A stretch of 64,000 nucleotides of DNA, taken from assembly GCA_020621865.1 (NCBI GenBank), contig JAHRYW010000005.1, positions 107,663-171,662 of the forward strand. The letters run 5' to 3'. The stretch is from Betaproteobacteria bacterium (GTDB lineage: Bacteria; Pseudomonadota; Gammaproteobacteria; Burkholderiales; Rhodocyclaceae). Both the position numbers and the translations under genes were made by a program. Under the pieces are notes generated by a model that was given only the letters and a program-made list of their open reading frames with translations, had not been told where the DNA came from and searched no databases. Shown here in pieces: positions 57,739 through 64,000 of this stretch. The number at the start of each line of letters is the position of its first letter. Within the stretch, counting starts at the first letter, position 1.

Positions 57739-57754
57739 TGGCACCGTTCTTGCT
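57739..57754 (+). promoter_or_regulatory. Sigma54 (-24/-12) promoter of nifE
   Basis: TGGCAC-N5-TTGCT, about 30 bp before the nifE ATG. Confidence 0.85.
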
Positions 57755-57782
57755 GAACTCCCTGCAGTTCAAGGAGAACGCC

Positions 57783-59183
57783 ATGAAAGCCAGCGAAATC
57801 CAAGCCCTGCTCGATGAGCCGGCCTGTACGCACAACAAGAAGGAAAAGTCCGGCTGCGCCCGGCCCAAGCCCGGTGCCACCGCCGGCGGCTGTTCCTTCG
57901 ACGGGGCGCAGATCGCCCTGCTGCCGATTGCCGATGTCGCCCACATCGTGCACGGCCCGATCGCCTGCGCCGGCTCCTCGTGGGACAACCGCGGCACGCG
58001 CTCCTCCGGCGTCACCCTCTACCGCATCGGCATGACCACCGACCTGTCGGAAACCGACGTCGTCATGGGGCGCAGCGAGAAACGGCTGTTCCACGCCATC
58101 AAGCAGGCCATCGACAGCTATTCGCCGGCCGCCATCTTTGTTTACAACACCTGCGTCACCGCCCTGGTTGGCGACGACGTCGGCGCTGTCTGCAAGGCCG
58201 CGACCGAACGCTGGGGCACACCGGTGGTGCCGGTCGATGCCGCCGGCTTCTACGGCACCAAGAATCTCGGCAACCGGCTGGCCGGCGAGGCGATGTTCAA
58301 GCACGTCATCGGCACCCGCGAGCCGGCACCGGCCAAGCCGCGCGCCGACGGCCTGCCGACCTACGACGTCAACCTGATCGGCGAATACAACATCGCCGGC
58401 GAGTTCTGGCATGTCGCGCCACTGTTCGACGAACTCGGCCTGCGCATCCTGTGCACGCTGTCCGGCGACACCCGCTTCCACGAGTTGCAGACCATGCACC
58501 GCGCGAAGGTGAACATGGTGGTCTGCGCCAAGGCGCTGCTCAACGTGGCGCGCAAGATGGAGGAGAACTACGGCATCCCGTTCTTCGAAGGCAGCTTCTA
58601 CGGCGTCCAGGACATGAACAACGCCCTGCGCGACTTCGCCCGGATCATCGGCGACCCCGACCTGATCGCCCGCACCGAAGCGCTGATTGCCCGCGAGGAA
58701 GCCAAGTCCAGCGCCGCCCTCGACCCCTGGCGCGAAAAGCTGCGCGGCAAGCGCGTGCTGCTCTACACCGGCGGCGTCAAGTCGTGGTCCATCGTCTCGG
58801 CGCTGCAGGATCTCGGCATGAAGGTGGTGGCCACCGGCACCAAGAAGTCGACCGAAGAGGACAAGGCGCGCATCCGCGAGCTGATGGGCGACGACACCAA
58901 GATGATCGACGACGGCAGCCCCAAGGCCCTGCTCTCCATCTACCGCGAATACCATGCCGACATCCTGATCGCCGGCGGCCGCAATCTCTACACGGCGCTG
59001 AAGGCGCGCATTCCCTTCCTCGACATCAACCAGGAACGCGAGTTCGGCTACGAAGGCTACGCCGGCATGGAAGAACTGGCCCGGCAGCTTGCCCTGTCGA
59101 TGAACAGCCCGGTCTGGGAAGCGGTGCGCCGGCCGGCCCCGTGGGCGCGTCAGAAGGCGGCCGGAACGGTGCTCGCCGCCTGA
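57783..59183 (+). CDS. nifE: Nitrogenase FeMo-cofactor scaffold NifE
   Basis: [53 protein letters not shown]...[11 protein letters not shown]. Confidence 0.95.
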   Translation: MKASEIQALLDEPACTHNKKEKSGCARPKPGATAGGCSFDGAQIALLPIADVAHIVHGPIACAGSSWDNRGTRSSGVTLYRIGMTTDLSETDVVMGRSEKRLFHAIKQAIDSYSPAAIFVYNTCVTALVGDDVGAVCKAATERWGTPVVPVDAAGFYGTKNLGNRLAGEAMFKHVIGTREPAPAKPRADGLPTYDVNLIGEYNIAGEFWHVAPLFDELGLRILCTLSGDTRFHELQTMHRAKVNMVVCAKALLNVARKMEENYGIPFFEGSFYGVQDMNNALRDFARIIGDPDLIARTEALIAREEAKSSAALDPWREKLRGKRVLLYTGGVKSWSIVSALQDLGMKVVATGTKKSTEEDKARIRELMGDDTKMIDDGSPKALLSIYREYHADILIAGGRNLYTALKARIPFLDINQEREFGYEGYAGMEELARQLALSMNSPVWEAVRRPAPWARQKAAGTVLAA

Positions 59184-59186
59184 ATC

Positions 59187-60392
59187 TCAGCGCTCGCTGT
59201 TCAGCTCGATGGCCAGCGTGGTATTGCCCAGCTTGGCTTTGACCGGGGCGGCGAGGATGTCGCCCTTGGCCGGCTCGGCCGATCCGGTCTTGGATATCTT
59301 CGCGCTGATCTGTACTTCGGGGAACTGCGAAATCGTCCGCCCCGGCATGATCGCCGCGCTGTCGTCGAGGCGGAACTCGATCGGGAAATCGCTGCCCTTG
59401 TAGCGGCCGACGGCCAGCGGCGGGCCGCTGCCATCCGGCGCCTTGGCGACGACAAACAGGGTATCCCCGGCCGACACCTTGCCCTTCAGTTTCGGGCTGA
59501 TCGTCACGACACCGCCGACCGCGCCATTCGGCACGCCCGGCTCGGCGCCTGCCGGTTTCTTGCCGGACAACATGCTGTTGGCTTCGGCGATGTTGGCATC
59601 GGCCAGCTTGGCATCCATCGAATCGGCCGGGGCCACCGCCTTCATGCGCTTCCAGAAATCGATGGCGGCCTTGTAGTCAGCCCGGTCGAAGGCCTCGCTG
59701 CCGGCCAGGGCCAGCGCCTTGACGTGCTTGGGATCGGCCGCCACGGCGCGCTTGACGATCTTGCGGCCTGCCTCGTCCCACTGACGTCCCTTGGCCATCA
59801 CGTGGGTGTCGGCCCAGTCGGCCAGCATCGCGGCATCCGGCGGCAACAGTGCGGCAGCTTTTTCGTAGGCGGCATCGGCTTCGCCATACCTTCGCAACTC
59901 GCCATAGGTCTTGGCCAGCAGGAGCCAGCCTTCGCCATTGTTCGGATCAGCCGCCATCTTGTCGGCCAGTCGCTTGACCACGGTGTTCAGGTCGCCGCCC
60001 GAGGGCGCCTTGGCTGTTTGTTCCGCTCCCGGCACCTTGAACGCCTCCTCCGGAGCGGCGCCCTTGTCGGCGCCCTTGAATGCCGCATAGCCCACGGCAA
60101 CCAGGATCAGCACAGCGATGACTGGCAGGCCACGGCGTAGCAGCGGCGGGGTCAACCATGCCTTTTCCGCAGGCGACTCCAGCACGGCGGCGTGCAACGC
60201 TGCCTGCCGGCGGTCGAATTCTTCCTGGCTGATCCGTCCTTCGGCCCTGGCCAACAGCAGCTCCCGCAACGATGTCGCAATATCGACCTTGGGCTCGGAC
60301 GATGACTTCCGCTGCGCGGCATATTTCCCGACCGCCAGAAGCATGACCAGCGAAAGAATGATACTGGCCAAGCCGATGTATACGATTTCCAT
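59187..60392 (-). CDS. ccmI: CcmI/CycH-like cytochrome c biogenesis protein
   Basis: N-terminal TM; ARAEGRISQEEFDRRQAAL; TPR region (NNGEGWLLLAKTYGELRRYGEADAAYEKA); C-terminal SPKLKGKVSAGDTLFVVAKAP. Confidence 0.85.
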   Translation of the reverse strand: MEIVYIGLASIILSLVMLLAVGKYAAQRKSSSEPKVDIATSLRELLLARAEGRISQEEFDRRQAALHAAVLESPAEKAWLTPPLLRRGLPVIAVLILVAVGYAAFKGADKGAAPEEAFKVPGAEQTAKAPSGGDLNTVVKRLADKMAADPNNGEGWLLLAKTYGELRRYGEADAAYEKAAALLPPDAAMLADWADTHVMAKGRQWDEAGRKIVKRAVAADPKHVKALALAGSEAFDRADYKAAIDFWKRMKAVAPADSMDAKLADANIAEANSMLSGKKPAGAEPGVPNGAVGGVVTISPKLKGKVSAGDTLFVVAKAPDGSGPPLAVGRYKGSDFPIEFRLDDSAAIMPGRTISQFPEVQISAKISKTGSAEPAKGDILAAPVKAKLGNTTLAIELNSER

Positions 60393-60462
60393 GATTTCCT
60401 ACCTGACTTCAGGGTGTTAAGCGAACTGTCCGTCGAGCCGACGACGATGATGCTGAGACAGT

Positions 60463-62817
60463 TTATCGATAGTCCCAGCGAATACCGAGGTAAAGGTATT
60501 CGCGCCTGAACTGGCTGGAAGTCGGACCGGTACTCCGGTTGTTGTTCATGCCGACTTCGGTTTCCAGGAAGAGGCTGTTCCGCCACTGGTGGGCGAGTTT
60601 CACGCTGGGCGAAAAATCCGTCGAACCCGAGCCATCGTCGCGGTTTTGCCGGAAATAGCGAAGGTTGCCTTCCAGGCGCCAGTTTTCCGCCAGGGGATAG
60701 ATGTAATTCAGGCCAAGATTCTGGCCGCTGACGCCGGGGCTGAAGAAAAACCCGGCCGTGGCGACGCCGACGGCATTGGGCACGAACAGGTTGGTGCCAA
60801 TGGCTTGCAGCGAAACCATGTGGGTACGTCCGGTGGCGTTCTGGCCGGCCTGGCAGGTGTTGGTCGATGCATCGTAGCTGTTGGGCGCGCATAGATCGTA
60901 AACCGAGGTATCGCCGCGCGGCCCGCCAAGGCAGCGCGGATCGTTGGTTTCCCGGTTCTCGACGCCGCGCGAACAGATCTGGTCCAGCGACAGCAGTGCA
61001 TTGGTCGCACCGATCGACGACATCCGATAATCGACGCCGAATTGCCAGCGGTCACCGTAGGGCATGGTCATGCCGGCCGCAAACATCGTCGAGGCCGCGG
61101 TCGAGTCTGCCGCCAGCTTGCGTGCCTGGCTGATCCCGAGATTGTTCACCAGGTCAGTTACGTTGCTGTACCCAGATACGCCCAGCGCATTGATCAGGCT
61201 GTAGGACGGGCTGTTCCGGTAGTCGTAGGAAACGAAGTAATTGTTGCCCGAAGAACCAAGGTAATTTCCCTGCAGCGCCACGATATTCAGGCCCTTGTAC
61301 AGCACGTCGTAATCGACGGTGCCGTATCCGGAAAACTGGCCGTCGAAATAACGAAACTCCGAACCGAGCGCTCGCCGATTCAGGTAACCATCGATATTCT
61401 GCTCGATCGCATACAGGCTGGCACCGGGGCGCCCGAGTTGCGGCAGCAATTCGACACTGGCGCCATAAAAATCCTTGTCGAACGGCGAGTTGAACTCGAC
61501 CGCCTTGCCGTAAACCGCATTGATGCGCCAGTCGTTACCGAAGGTATAGCCGCCGTTGATACCATCGAAGCGTTCCAGCACGCCGGCACCGTTGGGATTC
61601 TGACGGCCGGCGCGGACGAAATAGCCGACTTCACGGTCGGTCCGCTCGGCGTAGGCTGCGTACACCCGGTTGTAGCTCCGGTCGGGCTGCATGAAATTAC
61701 GAAAATCGGTGTCGCGGAAGACAATACGGGTATCGGTCACGGCATCGCGTAAGCGGGCATTGAGGCTGGCAGAGGAGACCAGGGTCTCCTGATCCTTGTT
61801 CTTCGGGCCGGAGTCGACTTGCGAGCGGCCGGTGAAGAAGTACGACGACAGACTGCCGGTCACCTGCCATTCGGCCGGCTTGTCGTCGCGCACGATACGT
61901 GCGGGCTGCCGCCTGACGACATCCGCCGCCGGCAATCCGGCCAGGCGCTGCTTGAGCCTGGGCACTTCGGCACTGGCCGGATAAAGCTTGATAAACAGCT
62001 CATATTCGGCTCGCGCCTTGGCAATTTCACCGTTCTGCTCACGCGCCTCGCCGATCAAGGCCTGAGCCGCTTCGGTCTGGCTGTTGGCGGGCAAACCGAG
62101 AATGCGATTCAGGCGATTGATGGTCTTGTTGTAATCCTTGCCAGCGAAAGCCTCGCGCGCCTCGGCCAGATAAGCCCGAGCCAGGGATTCAAGCTTCTCC
62201 GGCGACAGCGGGGGCGGTGCAGCCCCCTTGTCGGCGTCCGGAGTTTGGACAGGCTCGACCAGCTCAGCAGTGGGCTCAGGCGCGACGGCCTGTAGTTTTT
62301 CCGGAGTTGCTACCGGCTGTTTCTCCGGTTTTTCCGGCGCCTTGGCGGCCGGCTTGCTTTTCTGATCGGCGGGCAGCGGCACGAAGATCAGGATGCTGCG
62401 ATTGTCGCTGCCCGGGCGCACCGAATACTGCGTTGTTTTGGCAAAGGTGATCAACATGCCGTTGACCACTTCGGGATAGGCCACGGTGAACCGGGGAATC
62501 AGATCGCTTTTCGGCGAGCGCATGGTTTCCTGCATGACTTCGTTTTCGACGAAGCCGGGCTTGGTCACCCGAAAAAAGACCCTGAGGAACTTGCCCTCGT
62601 CCTCCGGGCCATGGCGCAGATACTGGATCTCCGTCGTGAAGCGGATGGTGACCTGTGCTTGGTCGGCCAGCCGGGCAATCTCGATCGAATCGATAACGTT
62701 TGCATGAGCATTGGCGGCCATCAGGAAAGCTGCGGCCAGGAGGCCAGTCAGCTTGGCAAAGACCGCAAAAAAGCGCTCTCCGAAGAGAGCGAACCAGACT
62801 GTATTTTTTCTCAACAT
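60463..62817 (-). CDS. Outer-membrane protein: N-terminal AMIN-like region, TPRs, C-terminal beta-barrel
   Basis: Signal peptide; periodic aromatic strands; terminal ...FRREYLYLGIRWDYR; start codon overlaps the stop of the multiheme gene. Confidence 0.8.
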   Translation of the reverse strand: MLRKNTVWFALFGERFFAVFAKLTGLLAAAFLMAANAHANVIDSIEIARLADQAQVTIRFTTEIQYLRHGPEDEGKFLRVFFRVTKPGFVENEVMQETMRSPKSDLIPRFTVAYPEVVNGMLITFAKTTQYSVRPGSDNRSILIFVPLPADQKSKPAAKAPEKPEKQPVATPEKLQAVAPEPTAELVEPVQTPDADKGAAPPPLSPEKLESLARAYLAEAREAFAGKDYNKTINRLNRILGLPANSQTEAAQALIGEAREQNGEIAKARAEYELFIKLYPASAEVPRLKQRLAGLPAADVVRRQPARIVRDDKPAEWQVTGSLSSYFFTGRSQVDSGPKNKDQETLVSSASLNARLRDAVTDTRIVFRDTDFRNFMQPDRSYNRVYAAYAERTDREVGYFVRAGRQNPNGAGVLERFDGINGGYTFGNDWRINAVYGKAVEFNSPFDKDFYGASVELLPQLGRPGASLYAIEQNIDGYLNRRALGSEFRYFDGQFSGYGTVDYDVLYKGLNIVALQGNYLGSSGNNYFVSYDYRNSPSYSLINALGVSGYSNVTDLVNNLGISQARKLAADSTAASTMFAAGMTMPYGDRWQFGVDYRMSSIGATNALLSLDQICSRGVENRETNDPRCLGGPRGDTSVYDLCAPNSYDASTNTCQAGQNATGRTHMVSLQAIGTNLFVPNAVGVATAGFFFSPGVSGQNLGLNYIYPLAENWRLEGNLRYFRQNRDDGSGSTDFSPSVKLAHQWRNSLFLETEVGMNNNRSTGPTSSQFRREYLYLGIRWDYR

Positions 62818-64000
62818 CAATCCCATTTGGTATAGGGCGTGCCTTTGCGGCCAAGCGGTTTGTGGCAACCGGCCATGGAGCAATCGTTGCCCGCCTTCGA
62901 TCCTTCATGGCTGCCAATTCTGATTTTCTCCATGGATCCCATGTAGGTCGCCGTCGAACTGTGGCAGGTGGCACAGCCGGTCTGCATCGCACCGTGGTTC
63001 ATGCGCTCGACGGTAAAGGATGTCGTACTCGAGTGGCAGTTCGAGCATTCGTTGCCGAGCAGGCCGGCCAGCGTCGTCGGGACATGGTTTACCGGCTTGG
63101 CGACAACGCCCGGATACCTGACGTCATGGCAGCTCTGGCAACTGACGGCACCGATGTGATTGAAGGTATACGGCCCGGTCCAAGTCGTCTTCTTGTGGCA
63201 GGCATCGCAACTGGCTGTGGTCGGCAGGTGGTTGCCCGGCTTGAAATCCATCTCGGGGTAGGTGCTGACATGGCATGTCGAGCAGCTGCCCGCTGCGACG
63301 CCAGTGTGCGCATAGGGCGTAATCAGCGGCAACCAGGATATGCCGGTCCGGTGACAGACATCGCAGGATTGCGTGGTCGGAATATGCGGGACCGACTTGC
63401 CGGCCGCGTTGATGCCGTTGTGGCAGGTCGAGCAGCTGCCCGGCGCAACCCCGGTGTGCTTGAAGCTGGTCGGCCTCCATTGCACGGTGGTATGGCAGGT
63501 GTCGCAGGACTGCGTGGTCGGAATATGAGTGACCGGCTTGGCATCGGCGCCCAGCGTCGTGTAGGCGCCGCCGTGGCAAGTTGCGCACTTGCCGGTCGTG
63601 CCGGAGTGGTTCATGGTCGCCGGGGCGAAGGCCGTGAAATTGGTGTGGCAGGTGTCGCACTGCGCGGTCGTCGGTACGTGGTTGGTCGACTTGCCCAGCG
63701 CATTGGTGCCGTTGTGGCAGGTCGAGCAGCGCCCGGCTACGGCCGGCACGGCAGTCGTATGGTTGAAGCTGCCAGTCGCCCAGGTCGTCGTCGAGTTGTG
63801 GCAGGTCGAGCATTGCGCCGTCGTCGCGATGTGCGTCGTCGGCTTCATCTGGGCGTTTTGCGACAGGTAGGCGCCGCTGTGGCAGGTCGAGCACTGGGTC
63901 AGCCCGGTATGGCTCATCGCCGACGGCGACCAGGAAACAAAACCGTTGGTGTGGCAGGTGTCGCACTGGCTGGTGACCGGGATGTGCGATGCCGGCTTGC
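62817..64000 (-). CDS. Multiheme c-type cytochrome, partial (N-terminus beyond window)
   Basis: At least 14 CxxCH plus one CX4CH (CSMAGCH) in repeated modules; frame open to the window edge (...SQCDTCHTNGFVSWSPSAM). Confidence 0.93.
   Translation of the reverse strand, partial: KPASHIPVTSQCDTCHTNGFVSWSPSAMSHTGLTQCSTCHSGAYLSQNAQMKPTTHIATTAQCSTCHNSTTTWATGSFNHTTAVPAVAGRCSTCHNGTNALGKSTNHVPTTAQCDTCHTNFTAFAPATMNHSGTTGKCATCHGGAYTTLGADAKPVTHIPTTQSCDTCHTTVQWRPTSFKHTGVAPGSCSTCHNGINAAGKSVPHIPTTQSCDVCHRTGISWLPLITPYAHTGVAAGSCSTCHVSTYPEMDFKPGNHLPTTASCDACHKKTTWTGPYTFNHIGAVSCQSCHDVRYPGVVAKPVNHVPTTLAGLLGNECSNCHSSTTSFTVERMNHGAMQTGCATCHSSTATYMGSMEKIRIGSHEGSKAGNDCSMAGCHKPLGRKGTPYTKWD

Noticed and set aside
62817-64000. 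Periodic repeats suggesting a CRISPR array
   Set aside because: Repeats are imperfect, codon-phased and encode heme-binding modules; no direct-repeat/unique-spacer structure.
1-64000. rRNA, tRNA, prophage or integrative element
   Set aside because: No recognisable rRNA/tRNA sequence, integrase, or phage structural genes were seen by reading; a tRNAscan/Infernal run would be needed to exclude small RNAs.

Overview
This is a high-GC betaproteobacterial chromosomal window, most like Rhodocyclales (Dechloromonas/Azospira-like) by gene content. That placement is inference. Main loci: (i) a clade II (Sec-type) nitrous oxide reductase cluster, nosZ-cytc-cytc-nosB-nosD-nosG-nosH, separated by about 10 kb from nosF-nosL-nosY-tlpA; (ii) in the gap, a CarH/LitR-type B12 photoreceptor regulator divergent from a lipid/oxidative-stress operon; (iii) a RegB/RegA-type redox two-component system beside a diheme cytochrome; (iv) an isolated nifE with a readable sigma54/NifA promoter; (v) at the right edge, a multiheme cytochrome with at least 14 CxxCH motifs, overlapping the start of a TPR plus beta-barrel outer-membrane protein and followed by a CcmI-like gene. 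The most unusual signal is a dispersed motif of about 40 bp, seen 13-14 times. It has a core GACCGTAGCATT (reverse AATGCTACGGTC) followed by two A/T tracts about one helical turn apart. The layout resembles a Pasteurellaceae DNA uptake signal sequence. It occurs mostly at gene ends, and inside unrelated genes it is read as N-A-T-V. I am not aware of a described uptake signal of this sequence in this group. All calls are from reading the sequence and the supplied ORF track; no database search was run.
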